DNA of 64,000 nt from Streptomyces sp. MspMP-M5 (GCF_000373585.1 NZ_KB891854.1:1-64000); one strand, 5' to 3'; shown: positions 34,461 through 45,862, numbered from the stretch's first letter. Numbers and translations: made by a program. Notes: a model not told the origin generated them from the letters alone.

Positions 34461-36375
34461 CCCCGGCACCGTCCAGGGTCAGCACCGACTCGGGGTGGAA
34501 CTGCACCCCGGCGAAGCCCGGGCCGCGCAGCGCGTGCACCTCGCCGGTGGTCTCGTCCCGGCTCAACTCCACGCGGTGCATGGCGAGTTCGGCCGCGGTC
34601 CGGTCGTCGCAGCGGGCCGTGAAGGTGTTGTAGAAGCCCACCGTCTCGGCCCGCCCGAAGAAGTCGATCCGCTCCTGGGCGCCCTGGAACGGCACCTCCT
34701 TGCGGACGATCTCCAACCCCAGCTCCGCGGCGAGGAGTTCGTGGCCCAGGCACACGCCGAGCAGCCGGTGGCGGTGGCCGGCCACCAGGTCGGCGGTGAG
34801 GGACCGCAGGAAGCGCATCTTGGGGTCGGCGGTGTCGGACGGGTCGCCTGGGCCCGGGCCCAGCACCACCGGTCCCTCGTGTGCCAGGGCGGCCGCCCGC
34901 AGCCCCGGCTCGTCGTAGCGGTGGACCGTCACCGTCAGCCCCGAGGTGCGCAGCAGGTGCGCCAGCATCGCGGTGAAGGTGTCCTCGGCGTCGACGACCA
35001 GGGCGTGGCCGTGCAGCCCGGCGACCGGGGCGGTGGTCTGCATCCGGAGCCAGAAGGGGGCCAGGTCGGCGCGGCGGGCGTCCAGCGCGGCCCGCACCCG
35101 CGGGTCGTCGGCCAGCCGCGGCGCCGGCCCGGCCGCGGGCCGCGCGGGCGCCGGCCGGACCCCCAGCGCGGTGAGCACCCCGGCCGCCTTGGCGTGCGTC
35201 TCGGCGACCTCGCCGGCCGGGTCGGACGCGCGCACCAGGGTGGCGCCGACCGGCACCCGCAGCCGGCCGCCCGCACCGTCGATGTCCGCGGTGCGGATCA
35301 GGATCGGCGAGTCCAGGGTCTGCGTCCCGCTCGCGTCCCGGCCGATCAGCGCCAGCGCGCCCGCGTAGTAGCCGCGGCCCCGCCCGTCCGGGCTGGCCGG
35401 CTCGTGCCGCGCGATGACCCGGCAGGCGTTCTGCACCGGCGACCCGGTGACCGTCGCCGCGAACATCGTCTCCTTGAGGACCTCCCGCACGTCCAGGCTC
35501 GAGCGGCCGCGCAGTTCGTACTCGGTGTGCGCGAGGTGCGCCATCTCCTTGAGCCGCGGCCCGACCACCACCCCGCCCTGGTCGCCGACGGTGCACATCA
35601 TCTTCAGTTCCTCGTCGACCACCATCGACAGCTCCTCGACCTCCTTGCGGTCGCCGAGGAACGCCAGCAGGCTCTCCGCGGAGGGCCCCTCCGCGGGGTA
35701 GCGGTAGGTCCCGCTGATGGGGTTCATCACGACGGTGCCGCCGGCCATCCGGACGTGCACCTCCGGGCTGGCGCCGACCAGCGTGCGCACCCCCGGCCGG
35801 TGCACCACGAACGTCCAGTACGCGCCGCGCTCGCCGGCCAGCAGCCGCCGGAACAGCGCCAGCGCGTCGGCCGCCGAGAAGCCGGGGATCTCCCCCTCGA
35901 ACGTCCGGCGGACGACGAAGTTGGCGCCCTCGCCGGTGCCGATCTCCTCCCGCACCACCCGCTCGACGATCTCCGCGTAGGCCGCGTCGTCGACGTCGAA
36001 GGCCCCGCCGTCCACCCGTACGGCGTGCGCCGGGAGCGCGGCCAGCAGCGCGTCCATCGGCAGCTCGTGGCGCTCGGCGGGGCGCAGCACGGCCAGCGGG
36101 GTGCCGTCGTCGTGCGCCCGGAAGCCGCGCTCGCGGATCTGCCGGAACGGGATCAGGGCCAGCGCGTCGGTGACCGGCGCGGCCGGCGCCCCTTCGCCGA
36201 GTGGGATGTCGGCCAGCCGCTCGACCTCGGTCACCTCGCCGATCAGCACCTCGACGAGGGTGCCGTCCCGGCCCGGTGCGCGGCGGCGGAGCAGGGCGAA
36301 CGGCGGGCAGGCGGGGTCCAGCAGCCGCTGGACCAGCGCGACGGCGTCGGGCCGGGTCTGGGGATCGGGGTGCAT
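34426..36375 (-). CDS. trpE: Anthranilate synthase, fused TrpE-TrpG
   Basis: 649-residue fusion of the chorismate-using component and the glutamine amidotransferase, making anthranilate. The N-terminal TrpE part has the chorismate-binding block with GSPVQNACRVIARHE and NPISGTYRYPAEG; the C-terminal TrpG part has the amidotransferase cysteine in LLGVCLGHELLAAELG and the histidine in GVQFHPESVL. ATG 36375 (MHPDPQTRPD) follows GGAAGGAACCGCC. It is preceded by a leader peptide with three consecutive tryptophans and a terminator hairpin, so it is controlled by attenuation. A phenazine-type PhzE is an alternative for fused enzymes, but the trp leader argues for biosynthetic TrpEG. Confidence 0.95.
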   Translation of the reverse strand: MHPDPQTRPDAVALVQRLLDPACPPFALLRRRAPGRDGTLVEVLIGEVTEVERLADIPLGEGAPAAPVTDALALIPFRQIRERGFRAHDDGTPLAVLRPAERHELPMDALLAALPAHAVRVDGGAFDVDDAAYAEIVERVVREEIGTGEGANFVVRRTFEGEIPGFSAADALALFRRLLAGERGAYWTFVVHRPGVRTLVGASPEVHVRMAGGTVVMNPISGTYRYPAEGPSAESLLAFLGDRKEVEELSMVVDEELKMMCTVGDQGGVVVGPRLKEMAHLAHTEYELRGRSSLDVREVLKETMFAATVTGSPVQNACRVIARHEPASPDGRGRGYYAGALALIGRDASGTQTLDSPILIRTADIDGAGGRLRVPVGATLVRASDPAGEVAETHAKAAGVLTALGVRPAPARPAAGPAPRLADDPRVRAALDARRADLAPFWLRMQTTAPVAGLHGHALVVDAEDTFTAMLAHLLRTSGLTVTVHRYDEPGLRAAALAHEGPVVLGPGPGDPSDTADPKMRFLRSLTADLVAGHRHRLLGVCLGHELLAAELGLEIVRKEVPFQGAQERIDFFGRAETVGFYNTFTARCDDRTAAELAMHRVELSRDETTGEVHALRGPGFAGVQFHPESVLTLDGAGVTAQLLAAVLV

Positions 36376-36428
36376 GGCGGTTCCTTCCGGGAGTGCTTCC
36401 GGTACGGAGGGAACGGCCGCGGGAACAC

Positions 36429-36455
36429 CGAAGGCCGCCCCTCGGGCGGCCTTCG
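36429..36455 (-). terminator. trpE attenuator hairpin
   Basis: Perfect 12-bp stem CGAAGGCCGCCC with its complement and a 3-base loop, between the trpL stop (36480) and the trpE start (36375). The 3' codons of trpL contain GGCGGCC, which can pair with GGCCGCC of this stem and form an antiterminator. It acts on the minus strand. Confidence 0.8.
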
Positions 36456-36479
36456 CGGTCTGTGGGATGCGTACGCGAA

Positions 36480-36542
36480 TCAGTGGGCCGCCGGCTGGGC
36501 GGTCCACCACCAGTACATGTTCATGGTCGGTCGCGTCTGCAT
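36480..36542 (-). CDS. trpL: trp operon leader peptide with WWW
   Basis: A 20-residue leader peptide, MQTRPTMNMYWWWTAQPAAH, with three consecutive tryptophan codons. Stalling of a ribosome on these codons when tryptophyl-tRNA is scarce should favour an antiterminator over the hairpin at 36429-36455 and let transcription enter trpE. A TAGGGT at 36550-36555 sits only eight bases upstream, so the mRNA probably starts at or next to the ATG (leaderless). Internal ATGs at codons 7 and 9 could also start it. The larger antisense frame continuing through the DAHP synthase gene is a shadow. Confidence 0.88.
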   Translation of the reverse strand: MQTRPTMNMYWWWTAQPAAH

Positions 36543-36549
36543 GGCCGGC

Positions 36550-36555
36550 ACCCTA
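36550..36555 (-). promoter_or_regulatory. -10 element of trpL-trpE
   Basis: TAGGGT on the minus strand, seven bases before the trpL ATG. No convincing -35 is seen at 17-18 bases, although GAGACA lies further upstream. The predicted start point is within a base or two of the ATG. Confidence 0.5.
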
Positions 36556-36598
36556 CCGGATCTCCGGTGCGGCGGTGTCTCACAGTCCGGATGGCGGA

Positions 36599-37982
<1,384 letters not shown>

Positions 37983-37998
37983 CGAGCGGCGTACGACG

Positions 37999-38032
37999 AG
38001 TGGGGCGCGGATCCTGTGATCCGCGCCCCACT
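37999..38032 (+). terminator. Terminator after DAHP synthase
   Basis: Perfect 15-bp stem AGTGGGGCGCGGATC (37999-38013) with its complement at 38018-38032 and a 4-base loop, 17 bases after the stop. Confidence 0.85.
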
Positions 38033-38069
38033 GCGTTGCCCCGCGTTGTTCCCCGCCCGCCGCCGCAGG

Positions 38070-38088
38070 TAAGGTAAGGGTTACCTCA
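38070..38088 (+). promoter_or_regulatory. Iron box (DmdR/IdeR-type operator) upstream of bfd
   Basis: TAAGGTAAGGGTTACCTCA matches 14 of 19 positions of the DtxR/IdeR iron-box consensus as I recall it and is itself near-palindromic around GGTAAGGGTTACC. It lies 50 bases before the bfd start codon. Repression of bfd by an iron-loaded DmdR protein is inferred. Confidence 0.7.
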
Positions 38089-38137
38089 CTGACGATCACC
38101 GGGATCGGACGAGGCGCCCTTACGGAGGTGAACCCGC

Positions 38138-38470
38138 GTGTACGTCTGCTCCTGCTTCGGCATCACCGAGCAGCAGGTCCGCGAGCACGCGGACCGGGGC
38201 GCCTGCACGCCCCGGCAGGTCGCCTCCGCCTGCAAGGCCGGCACCGACTGCGGCAGCTGCGTGCGCCGCATCCAGGCGCTGCTGGGCCGGGGCGCGTGCC
38301 CCCGCCGGGAGCTGATCGACAGCGGTGCCCCCGACGCGCTGCGGCCGGAGTCCGAGCCGTCGGACCCTGAGCAGGCGCCCGGTGAGCCGGCTGTGCCGTC
38401 CGTGCCCGCTGTGCCGCTGGCCGCGGAGGCGGCCGCACCGGCGCCCGCGGGCCTCCGGGCGGTCGCGTGA
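38138..38470 (+). CDS. Bacterioferritin-associated ferredoxin (Bfd)-like (2Fe-2S) protein
   Basis: 110 residues. The N-terminal ~55 form a BFD-like [2Fe-2S] domain with four cysteines in the order CSCFGITEQQV and CKAGTDCGSC, plus an additional cysteine in ACTPRQ. The C-terminal ~50 residues are a disordered Ala/Pro/Glu-rich extension not found in the short Bfd proteins. By family it reduces bacterioferritin and releases stored iron; the ferritin gene lies convergent, 40 bases away. GTG 38138 has a GGAGGTGA site. An iron box upstream suggests it is made when iron is low. Confidence 0.9.
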   Translation: MYVCSCFGITEQQVREHADRGACTPRQVASACKAGTDCGSCVRRIQALLGRGACPRRELIDSGAPDALRPESEPSDPEQAPGEPAVPSVPAVPLAAEAAAPAPAGLRAVA

Positions 38471-38510
38471 CCCCCTGGGGCGCCCCGCCGGTGTGCGTCA
38501 TGCCGGGCCG

Positions 38511-38987
38511 TCAGCTCGGCTGCTCGATCACCTGGGCGAGGTAGAGCGCCTCCCCGAGCTTCTCGACCAGTTCCAGCTGGGTGTCGAGGTAGTCGATGTG
38601 GTGCTCCTCGTCGGCGAGGATGTCCTCGAAGATGTTGGCCGAGGTGACGTCCCCCTTGGCCCGCATGATCTCGATGCCGCGCTTGAGCCGGTCGATCGCC
38701 TCCACCTCGATCTGCCGGTCGGCCTGGAACATCTCGGTGACGGTCTGGCCGACCCGGACGTGGAACAGCCGCTGGTAGTTCGGCAGCCCTTCGAGGAAGA
38801 GGATGCGGTCGGTCAGCACCTCCGCGTGCTTCATCTCGTCGAAGGATTCCGAGCGGGTGTACTTGGCGAGCTTGTACCAGCCGAAGTTCTCCTGCATCTT
38901 CGCGTGCAGGAAGTACTGGTTGATCGCGGTCAGCTCGGCGGTCAGCTGCTCGTTGAGGAATTCGATGACCTCGGGGTCGCCCTGCAT
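38511..38987 (-). CDS. bfr: Bacterioferritin
   Basis: 158-residue iron-storage ferritin forming a 24-mer shell. The ferroxidase ligands are visible as E18 region LTAINQYFLHAKM, DEMKHAEVL (ExxH), and ADEEHHIDYLDTQ; the haem-ligand methionine lies in the segment around SESFDEMKHAE or the neighbouring helix. ATG 38987 is preceded by GAAAGGGGCCCGCAGCC. Upstream, TAAGT and ACTTA form an inverted repeat at 39062-39075 that may be a regulatory site. It is convergent with its presumed electron donor Bfd. Confidence 0.94.
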   Translation of the reverse strand: MQGDPEVIEFLNEQLTAELTAINQYFLHAKMQENFGWYKLAKYTRSESFDEMKHAEVLTDRILFLEGLPNYQRLFHVRVGQTVTEMFQADRQIEVEAIDRLKRGIEIMRAKGDVTSANIFEDILADEEHHIDYLDTQLELVEKLGEALYLAQVIEQPS

Positions 38988-39142
38988 GGCTGCGGGCCCC
39001 TTTCACGCGAGTTCTGGGCAGGTGCCGCGCATCCTCGCACCGCGCCGAGCAAGCCGTCCAGTAAGTTCACACTTAGCACGAGTTGCCCGATTCCATACCG
39101 CCCTGGTCATCGGCACCCTCCGGGGTCTGACACCATGGGGGC

Positions 39143-39763
39143 ATGGGTCAGCCGGAACGTCGCGACGAGGAGCCTGTGCTGCCTCCGGGACAGCGGCTGC
39201 AGCGCGGCTGGCCGGTGACGCACTACGGGCCGGTCCCGAAGTTCCGCCCCGAGCGCTGGGAGTTCCGGGTCTTCGGCGCCACCGCCGACGGGGCCAAGCA
39301 CTGCTGGACGCACGAGGAGTTCACGGCGCTGCCGTACACCACCGTCGTCGCCGACATGCACTGCGTCACCAAGTTCAGCATGCTGGGCGCCGAGTGGGGC
39401 GGGGTGCTGACCCGCACGATCCTGGAGCTGGCGCCGCCCGCGCCCGAGGCCACCCATGTGATGGTGTGGGCCGAGTACGGCTTCAGCTCCAACCTCCGGC
39501 TCGGCGACTTCGGCGCCGAGAACTGCCTCTTCGCCACCCACCGCTCCGGTGAACTGCTCACCGCCGAGCACGGCTTCCCGGTCCGGCTGATCGTGCCGCA
39601 CCTCTACGCCTGGAAGGGCCCCAAGTGGGTCCGCGGCGTCGAGTACATGACGGCCGACCGCCGCGGCTTCTGGGAGGAGCGCGGCTACCACAACCTCGGC
39701 GACCCCTGGCGCGAGCAGCGCTACACCTACCAGGAGGAGCCGGGCGAGGGCCCGGAGATCTGA
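39143..39763 (+). CDS. Sulfite-oxidase-like molybdopterin oxidoreductase
   Basis: 206-residue protein with the sulfite oxidase/YedY catalytic fold. The molybdenum-coordinating cysteine lies in ADMHCVTKFSMLGAEWGG, and the molybdopterin-binding block VRLIVPHLYAWKGPKWV is typical. No twin-arginine signal and no membrane domain are seen, so it is probably cytoplasmic, unlike MsrP. Length fits the short actinobacterial form. It ends with GYHNLGDPWREQRY, a conserved C-terminal sequence. Its substrate is unknown. Confidence 0.9.
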   Translation: MGQPERRDEEPVLPPGQRLQRGWPVTHYGPVPKFRPERWEFRVFGATADGAKHCWTHEEFTALPYTTVVADMHCVTKFSMLGAEWGGVLTRTILELAPPAPEATHVMVWAEYGFSSNLRLGDFGAENCLFATHRSGELLTAEHGFPVRLIVPHLYAWKGPKWVRGVEYMTADRRGFWEERGYHNLGDPWREQRYTYQEEPGEGPEI

Positions 39764-39784
39764 ACCCCGGGCCGGCCCGCCCGC

Positions 39785-40684
39785 TCAGGCCGTCCGCAGT
39801 TCCTTCAGCCGCGCCACGTCCGCGGCGTGGCCCTCCTCGCCGCCCGGGGTCTCGATCACCAGCGGGACGCCGCTGGTCGCGGGGTGGGTGAACAGCTCGG
39901 CGAACGGCTGCGCGCCGATGTGGCCCGCGCCGATGTTCGCGTGCCGGTCCTTGTGCGCGCCGACCACGTCCTTGGAGTCGTTGGCGTGGATCAGCTTCAG
40001 CCGGCCCTCGCCGGTGACCTCCACCAGCTCGTCCAGCAGCGCCTTCGTCCCGCCGGGCGCCGCCATGTCGTGCCCGGCGGCGAAGGCGTGGCAGGTGTCC
40101 AGGCACACCCCGAGCCGCGGATGGCGGTCCAGCGCGTCGAAGTACGGCCCCAGGTCCTCCGCCAGCGCGCACAGCGAGGCGCCCTGGCCGGCCGTGGGCT
40201 CCAGCAGCAGCCACGGGTCGTCGTCGTGCGTCAGCTCGTCCAGCAGCGGCCGCACCTGCTCCCTGACCTGCGCCAGCGCCGTCTCCCGGGGCCGTCCGCC
40301 GGTCGCCGAACCGGTGTGCACCACCACTCCGAGCGCGCCGATCTCCCGGCCGCGGCGCAGCGAGTGGCGCAGTGACGCCACGGACCTCTCGACCGTCGCC
40401 GCGGTGTGCGAGCCGAAGTTGATCAGATAGGGCGCGTGCACATACGCCGGGATGCCCTCGTCGGCGCACGCCGCGCGGAACGCCGCGTCCTGCTCGGGGC
40501 TGCCGGGCGGCGTCGCCCAGCCGCGCGGGTTGGCGACGAAGACCTGGACGGCCTCGCAGCCGATCTGCCGGGCGTACGACAGGCCCACCTTGGCCAGGCC
40601 GCCGGCCACCGGCACATGGCCGCCGACCGGATTGCGTGCGCGGGCGCGCTGCGCGGCGCCCTCGGGGGACAGGGGAGTACTCAC
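39785..40684 (-). CDS. nfo: Deoxyribonuclease IV (endonuclease IV, Nfo)
   Basis: 299-residue AP endonuclease that cleaves 5' of abasic sites. The family zinc ligands are distributed through GGHVPVAGGLA, VHAPYLINFGS, VVVHTGSATG, LLEPTAG, VCLDTCHAFAAGHD, LIHANDSKD, DRHANIGAGHIG and VIETPG. GTG 40684 is used as the start, although the GGGAGG before it is unusually close; the conserved region begins only at NPVGGHVPVAGG, so a later start is possible. It is convergent with the molybdopterin enzyme and follows the PASTA kinase gene. Confidence 0.92.
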   Translation of the reverse strand: MSTPLSPEGAAQRARARNPVGGHVPVAGGLAKVGLSYARQIGCEAVQVFVANPRGWATPPGSPEQDAAFRAACADEGIPAYVHAPYLINFGSHTAATVERSVASLRHSLRRGREIGALGVVVHTGSATGGRPRETALAQVREQVRPLLDELTHDDDPWLLLEPTAGQGASLCALAEDLGPYFDALDRHPRLGVCLDTCHAFAAGHDMAAPGGTKALLDELVEVTGEGRLKLIHANDSKDVVGAHKDRHANIGAGHIGAQPFAELFTHPATSGVPLVIETPGGEEGHAADVARLKELRTA

Positions 40685-40740
40685 CCTCCCAGGGTGCCAG
40701 GTGCCCCACGACCACCCGTGGGGCACCCGGGACGACAGAA

Positions 40741-42720
40741 CTACAGCGCGCCCTTGAGCCGGATCGTGATCGTGCTGCCCTTGGGGGCCTGGTCGCCGGC
40801 CGCGACCGACTGGGAGGCGACGCTGTCCTGGGGGAACAGGAACGGCTTGTCCACCGTGACCGCGAAGCCGAGGTCGGTCAGCGCCTTGGTGGCGTCCGCG
40901 GTGTTCTTGCCGCCGACGTCCGGCACCGTGACCATCTCCGGGCCCTTGGACAGCGTCAGGGTGACCGTGTCGCCCTTGCCCAGGGTGCCGCCGGCGCCGG
41001 GCGACTGGCGGGCCACCGCGTCCTTGTCCTGCGGCGCGAACACCGGCTGGTCGGCGAAGCGCACCTGGAAGCCGGCCTGGCGCAGCGCCGACGCGGCATC
41101 CTCCCGCGCCTTGCCGACCACGTCCGGCACGTCGACCGGCGCGCCCCGGCTGACGGTGAGTGCCACCGCGGTGTCCGGCCGCCGGCTGCTGCCCGCGGCC
41201 GGGTCCGTACGGATCACCGACCCCTTGGCGACCTCGTCGCTGAACGTCCGGGTCTCGGTGCCGGGCACCAGGCCCAGGTCGCGCAGCTTGCGCCGGGCGT
41301 CGGCGAGCGGGGTGCCGGCCAGATCGGGGACGGCGACCCGCTCCGGGCCGCGGGAGACGACCAGGGTGACCGTGCCGTTGCCGCGGATCCGCTCGCCCGT
41401 CCCCGGCTTGGTGGCCATCACGTGGCCGCGCTGGACGTTGGCGCTGAAGCCGCGCTCCACCTTCACGCCCAGCCCCTCGTCGCGCAGGGTCTGCTGCGCC
41501 TTGGCCTGCGTCATGTCCAGCACCGCGGGGACGTGGGTGAACCGGCCGACGTTGACGTACCAGACGCCGGTGCCGATGCCGAGGACCAGCAGCACGGCCG
41601 CCACGATGGTGGTGATCCGCCGCTGCCGGAGCCGTCGGTCGGCCGGCGCCGCGCCGGGCTCGGGGCGCACCGGCCGCAGCCGGGTGGTCCGGCCGTCCGC
41701 GGGCGGCGGGTCCGCCGGCGGCATCTCCAGCCGGCTGGTGCGGTCCAGCGGCGCCTCGTCCTCGGCCGGCAGCGGGAGCTGCACACCGGCCGGGCGCGGT
41801 ATCACGTCCGTCCGCTCCTCGTCCGCGGCCGCCGCCTCCCTGGCCTGCGGCGGGACGACGTCCAGCTGTGCGTCGGTGAGCAGCGCGCGGGCCGAGCGGG
41901 CCCGGGCCAGCAGCGCCACCGCGTCCTGCGGGCGGGCCTCCGGGGCGCGGGCGGTGGCTGCCGCGACCAGCTCGTCCAGCTCCGGGGCCAGGCCCGGCAC
42001 CAGCTGGGAGGGCGGGGTGATGTCGTCGTGCAGGTGGCTGTAGAGGATCTGCGCGGCGGAGCCGCCGGTGTGCGGCTTGCCGCCGGTGAGCATCTCGTAG
42101 AGCACCACACCGCAGGCGTAGACGTCGACCCGGGCGTCCGCGGTGCCGTGCTCCATCTGCTCGGGGGCCAGATACGAGACCGTGCCCAGGACCGAGCCGG
42201 TGGAGGCGGTGGTGTGCGTGTCGACCGCGCGCACCAGGCCGAAGTCGGCGACCTTGACCCGGCCGTCGTCGCCGATCAGGACGTTCTCCGGCTTCATGTC
42301 GCGGTGCACCAGGCCGGCGCGGTGCGCGGCCCCCAGCGCGGCCAGGATCGGCTCCAGGATGTCCAGCGCGGCCCGCGGCTGCAGGGCACCGCGCTCGCGC
42401 AGCACGTCGCGCAGGGTGCAGCCGGCGACGTACTCCATCGCCAGATAGACGTAGGTGCCGTCGGTGCCCTGGTCGAAGACGCCGACCACATTGGGATGCG
42501 AGAGGCGCGCGACGGACTTGGCCTCCCGGATGAAGCGGTCGACGAACGCCCCGTCCACGGCCAGGCTCGGATGCATCACCTTCAGCGCGAGCACGCGGTC
42601 CAGCCGGGTGTCCACGGCACGGTAGACGGTGGCCATGCCTCCGGCGGCGATGCGCCCCTCGACGCGATAGCGGCCGTCGAGCAGCCGGCCCACGAGCGGG
42701 TCCTGCAGCGTCGTATCCAC
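40741..42720 (-). CDS. Serine/threonine protein kinase with four PASTA domains
   Basis: 659-residue PknB-type membrane kinase. The cytoplasmic kinase domain (about 18-280) has GRIAAGGMATVYRA, the ATP lysine K47 in ALKVMH, HRDMKPENVLI and ADFGLVRAVD. A Pro/Arg-rich linker follows, then one membrane helix (TTIVAAVLLVLGIGTGVWYV) and four extracellular PASTA repeats beginning VPAVLDMTQA, VPDLAGTPLA, VPDVVGKARE and VPDVGGKNTA. PASTA domains sense peptidoglycan fragments, so the kinase probably links wall state to growth. GTG 42720 is taken from the family-typical start near DPLVGRLLDGRY. Confidence 0.95.
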   Translation of the reverse strand: MDTTLQDPLVGRLLDGRYRVEGRIAAGGMATVYRAVDTRLDRVLALKVMHPSLAVDGAFVDRFIREAKSVARLSHPNVVGVFDQGTDGTYVYLAMEYVAGCTLRDVLRERGALQPRAALDILEPILAALGAAHRAGLVHRDMKPENVLIGDDGRVKVADFGLVRAVDTHTTASTGSVLGTVSYLAPEQMEHGTADARVDVYACGVVLYEMLTGGKPHTGGSAAQILYSHLHDDITPPSQLVPGLAPELDELVAAATARAPEARPQDAVALLARARSARALLTDAQLDVVPPQAREAAAADEERTDVIPRPAGVQLPLPAEDEAPLDRTSRLEMPPADPPPADGRTTRLRPVRPEPGAAPADRRLRQRRITTIVAAVLLVLGIGTGVWYVNVGRFTHVPAVLDMTQAKAQQTLRDEGLGVKVERGFSANVQRGHVMATKPGTGERIRGNGTVTLVVSRGPERVAVPDLAGTPLADARRKLRDLGLVPGTETRTFSDEVAKGSVIRTDPAAGSSRRPDTAVALTVSRGAPVDVPDVVGKAREDAASALRQAGFQVRFADQPVFAPQDKDAVARQSPGAGGTLGKGDTVTLTLSKGPEMVTVPDVGGKNTADATKALTDLGFAVTVDKPFLFPQDSVASQSVAAGDQAPKGSTITIRLKGAL

Positions 42721-42923
42721 GGCAGACGAGTCTACGAGCCCGCACCGACACGCCGGACGCCCCGGCCACTCTCCCGGGCGACCGCAGCGGAACCGTGACA
42801 AGGAGGGCGGCCGGGCGCGGCCCGGTCCGGGCCCGGAATAATCCGGCCCCGGACGTGGTCGCACCCCAGGGGACGGGGCGCGCCGCCCCCACCGCACCAC
42901 CCGCACCAGAAGAGGGGAAGCCG

Positions 42924-43324
42924 ATGACGACGCTGCTGATCGGTGAGCTGGCCCGGCGGACCGACACCACCGAGCGGCTGCTGCGCTACTACGAGGAGCA
43001 GGGACTGCTGAGCCCCGGGCGGACGGCCGCCGGCTACCGCCTCTACGAGGAGGCCGACGTCGCCCAGGTCCGCCGCATCCGCACCCTGCTCACCTCCGGG
43101 CTGAACACCGCGACCATCGCGCAGGTGCTGCCCTGCCTGCGCGACGACGACGGGCGCCTGGTGCCGACCTGTCCACAGCTGGTCGGTGAGCTGCACCGGG
43201 AGCGGGCGCGGCTCACCGACTCCATCGAGGCGCTGCGGGCCTCCCGGGACCTGCTCGACGAGGTGATCACCGCCGCCCCGGCAGAGTTCGCGGACCGGGC
43301 CGGGACGGCGGCGGACCGCGTGGC

Positions 43325-43328
<4 letters not shown>
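42924..43328 (+). CDS. MerR-family transcriptional regulator
   Basis: 134 residues with an N-terminal winged HTH (LLIGELARRTDTTERLLRYYEEQGLLSPGRTAAGYRLYEEADV) and a C-terminal coiled-coil helix. No metal-binding cysteine cluster is evident; one cysteine sits in VLPCLRDDD and one in VPTCPQL, so a redox or metal role cannot be excluded. ATG 42924 follows AGAGGGGAAG. The stop codon lies inside the stem of a terminator shared with thiG. The target promoter is unknown. Confidence 0.9.
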
Positions 43329-44529
<1,201 letters not shown>

Positions 44530-44533
<4 letters not shown>

Positions 44534-45762
44534 ACGGGCTGCTCCTCTGAGGCGCGGGTGCGCTGCTCCTCCTGGACGGCGGGGGAGAAGCGCGCGGGGG
44601 AGAAGGGGCGGGCCGCTTCCGGAACGGTCCCGGTGGACAGCAGCTCGGCCATCACGTCCCCGGTGACCGGCGTCAGCAGGACGCCGTTGCGGAAGTGGCC
44701 GGTGGCCAGGTGGAGGCCGGGCAGCGCGGTCGGCCCGAGCAGCGGCGCGTTGTCGGGCGAGCCGGGGCGCAGCCCGGCCAGGCTCTCGGTCAGCGGCAGT
44801 TCGGTGAGGCCCGGGACCAGTTCGTGGGCGTCCCGCAGCAGCTCGTAGACCCCGCCCGCGGTGACCGTGGTGTCCCAGCCCAGCTCCTCGGTGGTGGCGC
44901 CGAGGACCAGTTCACCGCTTTCCCGGGGCACCAGGTAGACGGGATTGCCCCGGACCACGGCCCGTACGGTGCGGGAGAGGAACGGCGGGCCGCCCGGCGG
45001 CGGATCCGGCAGCCGCAGCCGCAGCACCTGGCCCTTGACGGGGCGCACCGGCGGCCGCACGGCCTCCGGGACGCCCGCCAGCCGCCCGCTGAGGCTGCCC
45101 CCGGCCAGCACGACCTGGCCGGCCGACAGCCGTGTCCCGTCGGCGAGTTCGGCGCCCGAGGCGCGCCCGCCGGCGGTCGTCAGGCGCTCCGCCCGCGTGC
45201 GGTGGAAGGCCACCCCGGCCCGCTCGCAGGCGGCCAGCAGGGCGCCCGCCAGCCGGCGCGGATCGACCTGGTGGTCGCCGTCCACCCGGAGGCCGCCGCG
45301 CACCCCGGGGGCGAGCATCGGCTCCAGCCGACGGCACTCGCGGCCGGTCAGCCACTGCGGGTCCAGCCCGCAGCGGACCTGGAGGGCGTGCAGTTCCCGC
45401 AGGTGGGCGCGGTCGTCGGCGTCCAGCGCGACCTGAAGGGTGCCGCTCCGCCGGTAGCCGATCCGCTGCCCGCTCGCCTCCTCCAGTTCCCGGGTGAACT
45501 CCGGATACCGTTGCGCCGAGGCCAGGTTGAGCCCCAGCAGCGTCTCCTCGCCGTAGTGCAGCTCGGTGACCGCGGCCAGCATGCCGGCCGCGACCTGTGC
45601 CGCGCCGCCGCCGGGCGCGGGGTCGGCGAGTGCGACCCGCAGGCCGCGGCCGGCCGCCCGCCAGGCGGTGACCAGCCCGATGATGCCGCCGCCGACGACC
45701 AGCACATCGGGGTGCCGGTCCGCCGCCCGCGGCGGGTCCGATGGTGTGGCGGATGGATGCAT
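44530..45762 (-). CDS. thiO: Glycine oxidase ThiO
   Basis: 410-residue FAD enzyme of the D-amino-acid oxidase family, giving the dehydroglycine used by ThiG in aerobes. The FAD-binding motif is VLVVGGGIIGLVTAWRAA; GAAQVAAGMLA follows, and the C-terminal block is HLATGHFRNGVLLTPVTG. ATG 45762 is followed by a short N-terminal extension. A TPP riboswitch immediately upstream controls the thiOSG operon, and its 3' end overlaps the AGGGAGG ribosome-binding region. Confidence 0.94.
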
Positions 45763-45775
45763 GGGCGTCCAGCCC

Positions 45776-45862
45776 CTCCCTTCGCCGGCATGACCCGGAT
45801 CAGGTTCGTACGGTCGGAGGCCGGCCAGCCTCCCTCTCAGCCCGGTGCGTCCGGGCTCCCGC
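45776..45862 (-). promoter_or_regulatory. TPP riboswitch (THI element) upstream of thiO
   Basis: On the minus strand the sequence contains CTGAGAGGG, followed by CTGATCCGGGTCATGCCGGCG and AAGGGAGG, the conserved halves of the thiamine pyrophosphate aptamer, separated by a variable GGCTGGCCGGCCTCC stem. The aptamer's end merges with the thiO Shine-Dalgarno sequence, so control is probably at translation. A TAGGGT at 45880-45885 may be the -10 of its promoter. Confidence 0.95.

Noticed and set aside
39785..42970. A 1061-codon minus-strand frame that joins the kinase region to endonuclease IV
   Set aside because: Only its C-terminal 299 residues (endonuclease IV) are meaningful; the rest is a shadow of the PASTA kinase in another frame.
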